The notes under the pieces are model-generated. The model saw only the letters and a list, made by a program, of their open reading frames with translations, ran no database searches and was not told where the DNA came from. The position numbers and the translations under genes were made by a program. Shown here in pieces: positions 9,449 through 19,148 of a stretch of DNA of 64,000 bases. Origin of the DNA: Phaseolus vulgaris (lineage: Eukaryota > Streptophyta > Magnoliopsida > Fabales > Fabaceae); the NCBI RefSeq assembly GCF_000499845.2, contig NC_023750.2, positions 30,452,369-30,516,368 of the forward strand. The letters are read 5' to 3'. Numbering within the stretch: position 1 is the first letter of the stretch; each line of letters opens with the position of its first letter.

Positions 9449-10939
9449 ATGGCTGGCTATTCAAGTGGTGAATCTTACAAGCAACACTCTCCTTCCAAAG
9501 CTTCAGTCCTTGGTGAATTGCATGAAGCTCAACGCACCATTCAGCGTTTGGAAGAAAAATTGCAAAAGATTGAGGTGCAACAAGCTAGGCCATCTCACTC
9601 TTAAATGGTGGAGATCATTCACATAGACCTTGATCAAGGGGTTCTTCAAATGACTTTGGCCGTGAGGAGAACCATAGGAGAAGGAAAACTCCACCTCAAT
9701 TCCATGGCCATAGACATCACAACCAAGGGGAGAGACATCACCGTGGAGATGGATACTACCAAGATGCAAAGGCTAGGCTACCTTCGGTCAAGCTTCCTTG
9801 TTTTAATGGCTCTAGTGATCCTAATGTGTATTTAGATTGGGAGGCTAAGTGTGAACAAATATTTGAGATCCATGAGATCCAAGATGAGCACAAGCTTAAG
9901 CTAGCCACCTTAGAGTTTAATGATTATGCCATGAAATGGTGGCATGGTGTTGTAAAGGACATTATCTATCACAAGGGTCCTCCTGTGGACTCTTGGAACT
10001 CTTTAAAGGATCAAATGCGCGCTAGGTTTGTGCCCCCACATTTTAGGAAAAACCTCATGTTGAGACTCCAACGGTTTCAACAAGGCACGCTAAATGTGGA
10101 TGAATATTACAAAGAGTTAGAAACGCTTTTGCTTAAAATTGAATTAGAAGAAAGTGAGGAAGCTATGATTTCTAGGTTTGTGAGTGGTTTAAGGAAGGAT
10201 ATTCAAGATGTTGTTGAGTTACAAGAGTATTCATCATTGGGTTCTTTAGTTCATCTTGCAATGAAGGTGGAAGCCCAACTTGCTAAGAAAAATTCTTTCA
10301 AAAATGCTCCCAATGATGGTTACTACAACAATTCTTGGAGGAACAAAAAGTCTTTTTCAAAATTTCCTTCTAAAGATTCTTCTTTCAAACCCAAGGAACC
10401 AAAGCCATCTACTTCTAGGCCTAAATCCCCAACTAGATCGTCTAGTAAGAAATGCTTTAAGTGTATGGGTTATGGTCACATTGCGACTAATTGTCCTTCT
10501 AAAAGGAATATGTTTGTGCATAATGGCATTGTCATGAGTGAGCATGATTCGGATTCACCTAGGCATTCTTCACCATCTAGGGCGTCTAGTGAGAATCAGA
10601 GTGAGAGTCCACTTGAAGGAGATTTGTTAGTTGTGAGAAGACTTCTTGGACAAGTTTCACAACCTTTTGATGAAAGTCAAAGGGAAAATATTTTCCATAC
10701 AAGATGTCTTATTCAAAACAACATTGGTTCTTTGATAGTGGATGGGGGTAGTTGTGCTAATGTGGCTAGTACAAGAGTAGTAGATAAACTTGATTGCCTA
10801 CTATCTCTCATACAAAGCCCTACAAATTGCAATGGCTTAGTGAAGTAAGAGAAATTGTTGTGAATAAACAAGTCCTCATCCATTTCTCTATTGGAAAATA
10901 CAAAGATGAGGTATTATGTGATGTTGTGCCCATGGAAGC
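9449..10939 (+). pseudogene. gag: G1 gag-protease (5' part of gag-pol), frameshifted
   Basis: Starts at ATG 9449 (MAGYSSGE). Against G2 it has a 1-base deletion near 9601, a TGA near 9627 and another 1-base deletion near 10788. In between is a 320-residue gag core: the Retrotrans_gag region (YLDWEAKCEQIF … LQEYSSLGSLVHLAMK), a Lys/Ser-rich linker, and a CCHC knuckle (CFKCMGYGHIATNC, about 10452-10493). The protease follows with the motif IVDGGSCANVAS, where the usual D-T/S-G triad reads D-G-G; G2 and H share this, so it is a family trait. T2 interrupts the frame at 10940, and it resumes at 23147. gag forms the particle and the protease processes the polyprotein. Confidence 0.85.
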
Positions 10940-11732
10940 TGTACCGCCCTGGTGGTCGGGTGTGATGACGTGGCATCCTGCTACAGTGTAGGTGTGTTGA
11001 CAAGGCGCCAGGTTGGCAGAAGGAAGGAAGTCGGGGAACACGTGTAGTCGCCAGTTGTTAAGTTGGCGTGTTCCGACTTCCAGCTTACCAGAATAGGCGA
11101 TCGCCAGGTTGAAGATGAAGTCGCCAGATGTAGACCCAGGCGACCAAGCAGTCGGAGATCGCCAGAACAAGCACATCGCCGAAGATGAAGGAGAAGCAGA
11201 TTATGAAGGCGGCCGGCGAGACCACAGGGAAGGTGTATGAAGGCCCCTAACTCGCCAGTTCCAGTATAGATCGCATTCCTAAGTTAGCTATGCACTGGGC
11301 AGTACCATGCATAAGTAACTTAGCCAAAATGAGAGTAGAAGCAGCGCCAAGTCAGGGAGCCCCCAGATGATGGCACGTGTACAGTAGGATGTGAGCCACG
11401 TGTCCAAGTCTGTAACTGCCAGGGGAGAGAAAGCCACCAGGTATATAAGAGCTCTTAACAAACTTTCTGAGGTACGCACGTTCAGTTCATACACTTTACG
11501 CTTGCGAGTGATAGAGCTGATTGTGAGAGAGGATTTGCACGGTTCTTGTTCTTAGTATTTGGTGATACCGTCACTGACTTGAGCGTCGGAGTGCGATCGG
11601 CCGCAGCGGCGCCGTATCGTTTCTTTGCAGGTTCTTGAAGTAGATCCCGGAGAGGAACGAAGGTGAGAAGCGGTGCGCACGTCGATCCTTTGACGAGGCA
11701 TTCTCTAACGTTCCGGTCAACAGGCAGGAGCA
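10940..11732 (+). repeat. T2 5' LTR (793 bp)
   Basis: Begins TGTACCGCCC and ends GGCAGGAGCA; the 3' copy ends GGCAGGATCA. TATATAAG at 11442 sets a probable transcript start near 11475. The conserved Tat LTR block is at 11574-11631, ending in TTTGCAGG. Confidence 0.95.
11442..11449 (+). promoter_or_regulatory. T2 LTR TATA box
   Basis: TATATAAG, also present in the 3' LTR at 22851 and in T1 at 4532; related boxes occur in T3 (36666), T4 (56983) and T5 (58143). It lies about 130 bp upstream of the conserved LTR block. Confidence 0.7.
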
Positions 11733-12135
11733 TCAGGCGCCCACCGTGGGGCCGTGTAAAGCTTGCTCCCATCCACAGCGTGGGTTCTTGGAGGTTTGCG
11801 AAGTTTTCTGCGTGGTTGTGTGCTGGTGCAACCATCGTTCACGGTTTGTCTGAATTTCGTTCGGTGAGTTTGCGTTTGTACCGTTTGTTTGGTTTTTGAT
11901 CGGTGGAGTGAGGTCTTTTGTTGCTTGCGCGCAATCTGTTTGGTGGAAGTTCGAGTTCTTTCGCTTGTTCGACTGTCCGCGGGGAAACGGTGGTTTTTGG
12001 TGAAGTTGTGGTTTTCTTCGAAGGTTTGCAGTGTTCGTGAGTTCTTGCGCAGTTTCTTGAGTTTTCTCCGATTGATCGCTGATTCGATCGTGGTTGAAGT
12101 GTTGTTTGCTGTATTCCTGTGGTTCGCTGAAGTTA
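11733..12135 (+). other. T2 primer-binding site and leader
   Basis: Immediately after the LTR comes TCAGGCGCCCACCGTGGGG. The GGCGCCCACCGT core recurs after the 5' LTRs of T3, T4 and T5, so it is the PBS; I could not assign the tRNA with confidence. The remaining 380 bp are T-rich on + and non-coding. The minus-strand ORFs across this region are chance frames. Confidence 0.75.
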
Positions 12136-12366
12136 ATGAGAAAAATGGGAAGCAATCGTTCCAGTCCCGTGGCGCCTGTCGCTGCTGAAGGCGACGCCGC
12201 CATGACCATGGCGCAGATGGCAGAGATGATGCGCTCGTTGCAGGCAACTGTGGAAGCCTCGCGCGTAGAGCAGGCGAGGATACATGAGGACCTGGTCGCC
12301 TCTCGCGCCAGGAACGAGGAGCTCAGCAAGGTAACTGAGGAGTTGCGTCGAGCTCTTCAGGAGTAG
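12136..12366 (+). CDS. gag: T2 gag N-terminus, ending at an in-frame TAG
   Basis: The first ATG of the gag frame is at 12136 (MRKMGSNRSS), with an alternative at 12145. It encodes about 76 residues: an Ala-rich start, then a short coiled coil (MAEMMRSLQATVEASR … EELRRALQE) equivalent to the N-terminus of T3 and T5 gag. A TAG at 12364-12366 separates it from the downstream 1.7-kb-residue frame, which is in the same phase and has no stop before 17587. The downstream frame has no ATG until 12424, so the two were probably one ORF. The TAG is either a recent nonsense change or a readthrough site. Confidence 0.7.
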   Translation: MRKMGSNRSSPVAPVAAEGDAAMTMAQMAEMMRSLQATVEASRVEQARIHEDLVASRARNEELSKVTEELRRALQE

Positions 12367-12423
12367 CAGGGACGTTCTTCTGCTGAAGAGGTGGCACCGT
12401 CGACGCCACCTCGTGTGTTCCCA

Positions 12424-15400
12424 ATGCCTTTCGTTCAGGCGATTACCGACACGCCAATTCCCACGAGCGTGGTTCCGGTTAAAGCTGTTTTTACCGGCGT
12501 GGAGGATCCAGAGGCTCATCTGACCACGTTCCACACGCAGATGATGCTGTCGGGAGGGTCAGACGCCGTCTACTGCAAGATGTTCGTGAGTACGCTCCAG
12601 GGAACGACGATGGAGTGGTTTGTGAGCCTGCCTAACGGCCACTTAACCAATTTTCAACAGTTCTCGAAAATCTTTGTCGAGCAGTACATTGTGAATAAGG
12701 CACCGCCCAGGGTGTCCTATGATCTGTTTGATATAAGGCAGTACCATGGGGAGTCCCTCAGAGACTACCTCAATCGCTTCGGAGCGCAGATGGTCAGATC
12801 GCCGGCCAAGGATGAAGAAATGCTGGTCTATGCCTTCAAGAAGGGCGTGCAGCCAGGGCCATTCTGCGAGGCCTTGATCAGGGCTCATCCAGCGACGTTT
12901 GCTGAAGTCAGGCGACTTGCGGTGGCCCACATCGCCGACGAGAGTGAAGTCGCCGAGAAGAGAGGCAGCGTGGCTCCCGCCAGGCCACGCGCCCAGACCA
13001 GGATCCAGCCGCAGAGGGTGCTGGAAACGGCGGCGGCGGCCAAAAAAGACCAGAGGACTCGCCACCCCTACGACAGGAGAAACAAGGGAAGAAGCCAAGC
13101 GCGCCAACAACCAGCACGCCAGCAACCAGCACGCCGGGAGTACAATCGCCCGCCTAAGCACAAATTCGTCATGGGACTAGCGGACCTGATCGCTATCCCT
13201 AACATATCTGCTAGGTTGAAGGCGCCCGAGAAGGTGGGCTACAAGGTGTTGGGGTCAAAGCCGGACGCCTGGTGCGAGTTCCACCAATGTTTTGGCCACT
13301 CCTTGGACTCGTGTTTGTCTTTGGGGTATCAGCTCGACGATCTAGTTAAGAGCGGGTTCCTAAATGACTATCTGCTGGATAGAAGGACGGGGGGAGCGTC
13401 GAGTTCCCAGCCAGCAGGTGGAGAAGCCCAGCAACACGAGATGCCTATCCATGGGGAGATCCACACCATTGCAGGGGGTTTCTCAGGTGGTGGATGCACC
13501 ACATCGCAGAGGAAAAAGTATGCGCGATCGGTGATGGCAGTGGACATGTTTGAAGATCACTCGCCGGAAGTGGACATCACGTTCACAAAGCAGGATCTTC
13601 AGGACGTTGTGCCTCATGACAACGATCCCATAGTTATTTCGTTGGTTACGGCGGGAAGGAAGGTCCACAGAGTTCTGGTGGACCAAGGAAGCTCGGCAGA
13701 CGTGATGTTCTGGCCGACATTCACGCAGCTGGAATTGCCCCTTGACCAGCTAAGGCCCTATGGAGGGTGCTTATATGGGTTCGCTGGCGACCAGGTGGAG
13801 GTCAGGGGGTACATTGAGCTGAGAACCACGTTTACAGATGAGGCTGGGTCGAGGACGGAGAAAATCAAGTACCTCATCGTAAACGCCCCTTCAGCATATA
13901 ACATCCTGTTGGGAAGGCCCACTCTTAACAGGATAGGCGCCATTCCGTCGACTCGGCACATGAAGGTGAAGTTGCCGTCCATGGAAGGGGTGGTGATCAC
14001 GATCAAGTCTGATCAGAAAGAAGCGAAAAGGTGCTATGAGAATAGCCTGAAAAACAAAAGATCAGTGAGTTACGTAACAACCACCCCACCTCCCGGTGTG
14101 AAGCCCAGACCGCCGGTAACAGAGGAGGCCGCCGGAAGAGACGTGGAAATGGTGGATGCTGAGCTGGGGGAGAGGAATGCTGGCCTGGAGGAGGAAGAGG
14201 CGCGGAATCGCCCCGAGGAAGCAAGGGAACAGGGAATCGCCAGGGCGGTGATCGCCAGAGAGTCCAGGCCTAAACTTGTTGAGCAGTGGCTCGAAAAGGA
14301 GATCGGAGGAAAAATCTTCAAGCTGGGAAGATCTCTGGAGGTCGATCTCCAAGACCAGATCGCAAAGGTGATTGAGCGGCATCTGGACGCGTTTGCTTGG
14401 TCTGCTTCGGACATGCCCGAGATCGATCCCGACTTCTTGTGCCATCATCTGGCGATGGACAACATGGTGAGACCGGTGCGACAAAGGAGAAGAAAATTCA
14501 ATGAGGAGAGGAGGCAGGCGATCAGGGACGAAACACAGAAACTCCTCGCTGCAGGCCACATCAGGGAAGTCCAGTACCCTGAATGGTTGGCAAATGTCGT
14601 ACTGGTGAAGAAGAGTAACGGGAAATGGCGCATGTGCGTCGATTTCACCGATCTGAACAAAGCTTGCCCAAAGGATTCGTATCCTTTACCAAGCATTGAT
14701 GCCCTGGTCGATAGTGCTGCAGGGTGCAAGCTGCTGAGTTTCTTGGATGCCTTCTCGGGCTATAATCAGATCAAGATGCATCCCATGGATGAAGAAAAAA
14801 CAGCCTTCATGACGGAGAGGTCGTGCTACTGCTATAAGGTGATGCCGTTTGGGCTGAAGAACGCGGGGGCCACGTACCAGAGGTTGATGGATCGAGTACT
14901 TGCACCAATGCTAGGAAGGAACGTGCAAGCCTACGTCGATGACATGGTCGTGACCTCGCAGGAAAAGAGCAAGCACGTTGCAGACTTGGAAGAATTATTC
15001 ACGACGATCGCCAAGTTCAAGTTAAAGCTCAACCCGGAGAAATGCATTTTCGGCGTGGAGGCTGGAAAGTTTTTGGGTTTTCTCTTGACTGAAAGGGGGA
15101 TAGAAGCTAACCCAGACAAGTGTGCCGCCATCTTGGCGATGAGAAGCCCGGCTACGGTGAAAGAAGTCCAGCAGCTAACAGGTCGGATGGCAGCCCTATC
15201 TCGCTTCGTGTCAGCTAGCGGAGAAAAGGGGCATCCCTATTTTCAGTGTCTGCGGCGCAATAATAAGTTCGTTTGGACGAAAGAGTGCGAAGAAGCTTTC
15301 GTTAAACTGAAGGAGTATCTGGCGAGCCCGCCGGTTCTGTGCAAACCGCTGGCGGGAATCCCTCTCAGGTTGTATTTTGCTGTAACTGAGAGGGCGGTGA

Positions 15401-17589
15401 GTGCGGTGCTCGCCCAGGATCAAGATCAGGCTCAGAAGCCTATTTATTTTGTGAGCAAGGTGTTGCAGGGCCCAGAAACGAGATATCAGGCCCTGGAAAA
15501 GGCTGCGCTAGCTGTGGTGTTTTCGGCGAGGAGGTTGCGCCACTACTTCCACAGCTTCACAATATTGGTGATGACTGACCTGCCCATCCAGAAGGTCTTG
15601 AAGAAACCTGACGTTGCGGGAAGAATGGTGAAGTGGGCAGTGGAGTTGTCAGAGTTTGACATTAAATATGAGCCTCGAGGCCCGATCAAGGGGCAAATCT
15701 TTGCAGATTTTGTGGTTGAACTCTCATCAGAGGCGACGCGGGTTGAAGGAGACGATTTCCGTTGGGTACTTTCGGTGGACGGATCGTCGAACCAGCAGGG
15801 CAGCGGTGCTGGAGTCATATTGGAAGGACCCAACGGCGTGCTGATTGAACAATCTTTGAGGTTTGCCTTCAAAGCCAGCAACAATCAAGCAGAGTATGAG
15901 GCGCTAATCGCCGGGATTCTGCTGGCCAAGGAGATGGGAGCTAGGGTGCTGATGGCTAAGAGTGACTCGCTGCTAGTCACAGGGCAAGTAACAGGCGAGT
16001 TCCAGGCTAAAGATCCACAAATGGCGGCTTACTTGGCGTATGTGCAGGAATTGAAGAGTTCCTTTGCCTCTTTTGAAGTAGTACATGTGCCCCGAGAGCA
16101 GAATGCCCGAGCTGACTTGCTTGCTAAGCTCACCAGCTCAGGCAAGGGGGGTAGGCAGAGGACGGTGATTCAAGAAACTCTGAAGACGCCGAGGGCATTT
16201 GTAGCAGATCACCTGGTCCTTCAGATAAGCAAGTCGACGGAGAGAGCAGCGAGAAGCCATAAGTCCTTGACGCAAGAAACTCTGAGATCGCCGAGAGTTA
16301 GAGCATGTCAAGGAGAGAAGGTGGACGTGATGCAGGTCTGCGCCGCCCATGAGCCAGACACTTGGATAACACAGTACAAGCGGTGCTTGGCAGATGGCCT
16401 CCTCCCGTTGGATCCGACGGAAGCTAGGAAGGTAAAGAAAAATTCCAGCAAGTATACGTTGATTGATGGCGATCTGTACAGGTTTGGGTTCACTCACCCG
16501 CTCCTAGAATGTATACACGGCGAGAAGTGCACGAGAATTATGGCAGAGCTCCACGAAGGTATATGCGGAAGCCACGTCGGGGGTCGAGCTCTGGCCGCGA
16601 GGACTCTCCGTGCAGGCTACTATTGGCCATCTATGAGAGAAGATTGCAAGAAGTATGCCCAGTGCTGCAAACAATGCCAGCAGCACGCCGATTGGCACAA
16701 GGCACCTCCCGAGGAGTTGAAGTCGATCTATAGCCCTTGGCCGTTTCATACTTGGGGAATCGACATCCTGGGACCTTTCCCGTTGGCGATCAGGCAAATG
16801 AAGTACTTGGTGGTGGCGATTGAGTATTTCACCAAGTGGATTGAAGCAGAACCAGTGGCCCAGATCACCGCACACAAGATCGAAGGTTTTGTATGGAAGA
16901 ACATCGTGTGCCGGTTTGGAGTGCCTAAGCGCCTGGTGTCAGATAATGGGACGCAGTTTGCAAGCCACCTGTTGAAGAAGCTTTGCGAAGGGGTGGGAAT
17001 TCAACAAGTGTTTGCATCCGTCGAGCACCCTCAAACGAATGGCCAGGTGGAGTCAGCTAATCGGGTGTTGTTGAGAGGTTTGAAGAGAAGGCTTGAGAAA
17101 GCCAAGGGAGGTTGGGCTGAGGAGGTGCCCCGTATAGTCTGGGCGTACCACACCACCGAGCAGTCAGGAACCCATGAGACCCCGTTTAGCTTGGTCTATG
17201 GGTGTGACGCCATGATTCCGGTGGAGATCCAGGAGAGCTCGTCGAAATTCCAGAACTTTGTAGAGGAAGACTCGAATGAAGAGAGAAGGCTGAACCTGGA
17301 TCTGCTGGATGAAGTCAGGGAAGAGGCGAGGCTGAAGGCTGAGGCGGTGAAGAGGAGGATCGAGCGAAGATACAACTCGAAGGTGATGCCAAGGCAGTTT
17401 AGAGAGGGTGACTTGGTGATGAGGAAGGCCCACCAGTACGAGATGGAGAATAAATTGTCACCCAAGTGGACTGGACCGTTCAGAATAACCGAGGCGCTCG
17501 GGAACGGGGCCTACCGCTTAGAGACGCTGGAAGGAGGGGCGATCCCTCGCACCTGGAACGCCACACACCTGAAGTTGTACTATAGTTAA
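12424..17589 (+). CDS. gag-pol: T2 gag-pol polyprotein, uninterrupted
   Basis: Open from 12367 to the stop at 17587-17589; the first ATG is 12424. Residues counted from 12391: gag core about 30-190; zinc-like CX2HX4HX4C motif (WCEFHQCFGHSLDSC) about 290; aspartic protease VLVDQGSSADVMF with Asp at 431; RT with YVDD at 848; RT-linked RNase H about 960-1110; a second, archaeal-type RNase H from VDGSSNQQGSGAG (Asp at about 1130) to about 1250, diagnostic of Tat; integrase with HHCC-type zinc region then D1458, D1518, E1554 (DD35E); C-terminal GDLVMRKA … WTGPFRI … WNATHLK. All catalytic residues I can check are present. The product would replicate the element in a cytoplasmic particle and integrate it in the nucleus. 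It is the only near-intact pol in the window and may be active but for the TAG upstream. Confidence 0.93.
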   Translation: MPFVQAITDTPIPTSVVPVKAVFTGVEDPEAHLTTFHTQMMLSGGSDAVYCKMFVSTLQGTTMEWFVSLPNGHLTNFQQFSKIFVEQYIVNKAPPRVSYDLFDIRQYHGESLRDYLNRFGAQMVRSPAKDEEMLVYAFKKGVQPGPFCEALIRAHPATFAEVRRLAVAHIADESEVAEKRGSVAPARPRAQTRIQPQRVLETAAAAKKDQRTRHPYDRRNKGRSQARQQPARQQPARREYNRPPKHKFVMGLADLIAIPNISARLKAPEKVGYKVLGSKPDAWCEFHQCFGHSLDSCLSLGYQLDDLVKSGFLNDYLLDRRTGGASSSQPAGGEAQQHEMPIHGEIHTIAGGFSGGGCTTSQRKKYARSVMAVDMFEDHSPEVDITFTKQDLQDVVPHDNDPIVISLVTAGRKVHRVLVDQGSSADVMFWPTFTQLELPLDQLRPYGGCLYGFAGDQVEVRGYIELRTTFTDEAGSRTEKIKYLIVNAPSAYNILLGRPTLNRIGAIPSTRHMKVKLPSMEGVVITIKSDQKEAKRCYENSLKNKRSVSYVTTTPPPGVKPRPPVTEEAAGRDVEMVDAELGERNAGLEEEEARNRPEEAREQGIARAVIARESRPKLVEQWLEKEIGGKIFKLGRSLEVDLQDQIAKVIERHLDAFAWSASDMPEIDPDFLCHHLAMDNMVRPVRQRRRKFNEERRQAIRDETQKLLAAGHIREVQYPEWLANVVLVKKSNGKWRMCVDFTDLNKACPKDSYPLPSIDALVDSAAGCKLLSFLDAFSGYNQIKMHPMDEEKTAFMTERSCYCYKVMPFGLKNAGATYQRLMDRVLAPMLGRNVQAYVDDMVVTSQEKSKHVADLEELFTTIAKFKLKLNPEKCIFGVEAGKFLGFLLTERGIEANPDKCAAILAMRSPATVKEVQQLTGRMAALSRFVSASGEKGHPYFQCLRRNNKFVWTKECEEAFVKLKEYLASPPVLCKPLAGIPLRLYFAVTERAVSAVLAQDQDQAQKPIYFVSKVLQGPETRYQALEKAALAVVFSARRLRHYFHSFTILVMTDLPIQKVLKKPDVAGRMVKWAVELSEFDIKYEPRGPIKGQIFADFVVELSSEATRVEGDDFRWVLSVDGSSNQQGSGAGVILEGPNGVLIEQSLRFAFKASNNQAEYEALIAGILLAKEMGARVLMAKSDSLLVTGQVTGEFQAKDPQMAAYLAYVQELKSSFASFEVVHVPREQNARADLLAKLTSSGKGGRQRTVIQETLKTPRAFVADHLVLQISKSTERAARSHKSLTQETLRSPRVRACQGEKVDVMQVCAAHEPDTWITQYKRCLADGLLPLDPTEARKVKKNSSKYTLIDGDLYRFGFTHPLLECIHGEKCTRIMAELHEGICGSHVGGRALAARTLRAGYYWPSMREDCKKYAQCCKQCQQHADWHKAPPEELKSIYSPWPFHTWGIDILGPFPLAIRQMKYLVVAIEYFTKWIEAEPVAQITAHKIEGFVWKNIVCRFGVPKRLVSDNGTQFASHLLKKLCEGVGIQQVFASVEHPQTNGQVESANRVLLRGLKRRLEKAKGGWAEEVPRIVWAYHTTEQSGTHETPFSLVYGCDAMIPVEIQESSSKFQNFVEEDSNEERRLNLDLLDEVREEARLKAEAVKRRIERRYNSKVMPRQFREGDLVMRKAHQYEMENKLSPKWTGPFRITEALGNGAYRLETLEGGAIPRTWNATHLKLYYS

Positions 17590-17823
17590 GAGCTTTGCAA
17601 GTGAAGACAAACACAATGTTATATTACAATGTCTCTGTTAAAACAGTTTGAAGGGGGCACTCTTTTTTCCCTAAGGAGGGTTTTTAATGAGGCTACCCAA
17701 TAAAAGAAGAGTTTTCGAAGTATAAGGTGTTTTCAGATTACATGTGTGCTATTTTCAAAAGTTTTGAAGAAAGACCTTGTCATTTGTACATGATTTAAGG
17801 CAAGAAAAGATATATCGCGTGCT
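17590..17823 (+). other. T2 post-pol region with conserved T-rich motif
   Basis: At 17650-17704 is a motif of the form GGGGGCACTC, a T run, CCCT…GGGTTTTTAATGAGGC and AATAAA. It is repeated after pol in T5 (63944-63996) and in reverse in T7 (35700-35760). Similar CACTCTTTTT…TTTTTAAYGAGGC motifs are known near the 3' ends of plant LTR elements. The AATAAA may serve as a poly(A) signal. The remainder looks featureless. Confidence 0.6.
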
Positions 17824-18055
17824 TTCTAAAAGGTTTTAAGTCCTCATCGTTTTTCGGCGATTGGAGGCACCAGTTAAGTTTTAAGTCCTCATCGTTTTTC
17901 GGCGATTAGAGGCACCAGTTAAGTTTTAAGTCCTCATCGTTTTTCGGCGATTAGAGGCACCAGTTAAGTTTTAAGTCCTCATCGTTTTTCGGCGATTGGA
18001 GGCACCAGTTGAGTTTTCAAAGTCCTCATCGTCTTTCGACGATCGGAGGCACCAG
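17824..18055 (+). repeat. T2 45-bp tandem repeat
   Basis: About five units; TCCTCATCG occurs at 17841, 17886, 17931, 17976 and 18023. The first four spacings are 45 bp and nearly identical; the last is 47 bp and diverged. Confidence 0.9.
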
Positions 18056-18560
18056 ATGAAAGACCTCAACACTCTCGCGCGTCCTGAGGCAAGTAAAAGA
18101 CCTCCTCGCTGTCGAGCGAGTGCAGGCGAGAAAGAGTAAAAAGTCCTCCATGTTTCTGGGGGCGAGAAGATGGAACCCCTGGGGCAATGTAGAGGCAAGT
18201 TAAAGACCTCCTCGCCGTCGAGCGAGTGCAGGCGAGAGAAAGAAAAGGTCCTCAGTGCATCCAGGGGGGAGGAGATGTACACCCTGGGCAAGTTGAGGCA
18301 CCAGATAAAGTCCTTATCGCCGTTGTGCGAGCTAAGGCCAGTTAAAGACCTCCTCGCCGTCGAGCGAGCGCAGGCGAGAGAAAGAAAAGGTCCTCAGTGC
18401 ATCCAGGGGGGAGGAGATGTACACCCTGGGCAAGTGGAGGCACCAGATAAAGTCTTTCTCGCCGTTGAGCGAGTTCAGGCGAGTTAAAAGACCTTCTCGC
18501 TTACATGCGAGCTTAGGCAAGATAAAATCCTTCTCGTCTCGAACGAGTTCAGGTATGGCG
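18056..18560 (+). repeat. T2 composite repeats with CTCGCC-GCGAG units
   Basis: AGACCTCCTCGC-type units recur at about 18098, 18204 and 18343, giving a larger unit of about 139 bp (18204 to 18343) and a shorter 106-bp variant. The end matches the 37-bp units of T1. The ORFs here are repeat artefacts. Confidence 0.8.
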
Positions 18561-19148
18561 CAGAGGGTGGAAGAAGTTTGGAAGGTGGCTAAGGTAGGTT
18601 CGAAGAGAACGCCTAGTCAGCCGGTCTTTGTTCTGAAGTCCAGGAGGGTAAAAAGAGATCCCTAAAGGCGTCTCTGCTCCCAGATAAAGAAACAACTGCC
18701 AAAGCATGAAGCTAGGAAAAGCTGATATTACCAAGAGTTCTTGGCGATCGGGGAAAGTTCAAACACGGCGAGAAGGTTGAAAGACTTGTTTGATAAAGCA
18801 GGTCGAGTGGGACGCTGTTTGAGCCAATAATTGAGTTACAGTTCATTGCTTGAAGGGAATTCTTGCAATAAGGTTAGTTGCCTTAAGAGTACAAGTTGTT
18901 TAAAGTGATTATTTCTTAAGTTTGAATTGGCTCGAGGCAGTTACGTCAAAAGTCGCGTTTGCAAAATCACTAAGTTAAATCCGACAAAGTTAAACATGCA
19001 AAGAAGGCTAAAGCGCTTAAAAGGAGTCAGGGGAGAGAATATCCAAGCTTCGTGATTGAAATAAGTATCTGTTCAAAACACATATGCACGAGTTTTTATT
19101 ACAAGGTATACAAGGGAAATTATAAAGTAGCAGATGAGGTGGAGTTGA
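18561..19148 (+). other. T2 spacer between tandem repeats and antisense gene
   Basis: Homologous to T1 180-799. No coding signal. On the minus strand it is the 3' flank of the antisense gene. Confidence 0.6.

Noticed and set aside
11717..12329. Minus-strand ORFs of 176-198 codons over the T2 leader
   Set aside because: They overlap the PBS, leader and gag start of a well-defined sense element and show no conserved domain.
12391..12393. Start codon for T2 gag-pol at 12391
   Set aside because: It is GTG; a plant retroelement would use the upstream ATG 12136 (through the TAG) or ATG 12424.
17824..18055. CRISPR-like array
   Set aside because: Units are contiguous tandem repeats without unique spacers, in a plant retroelement.
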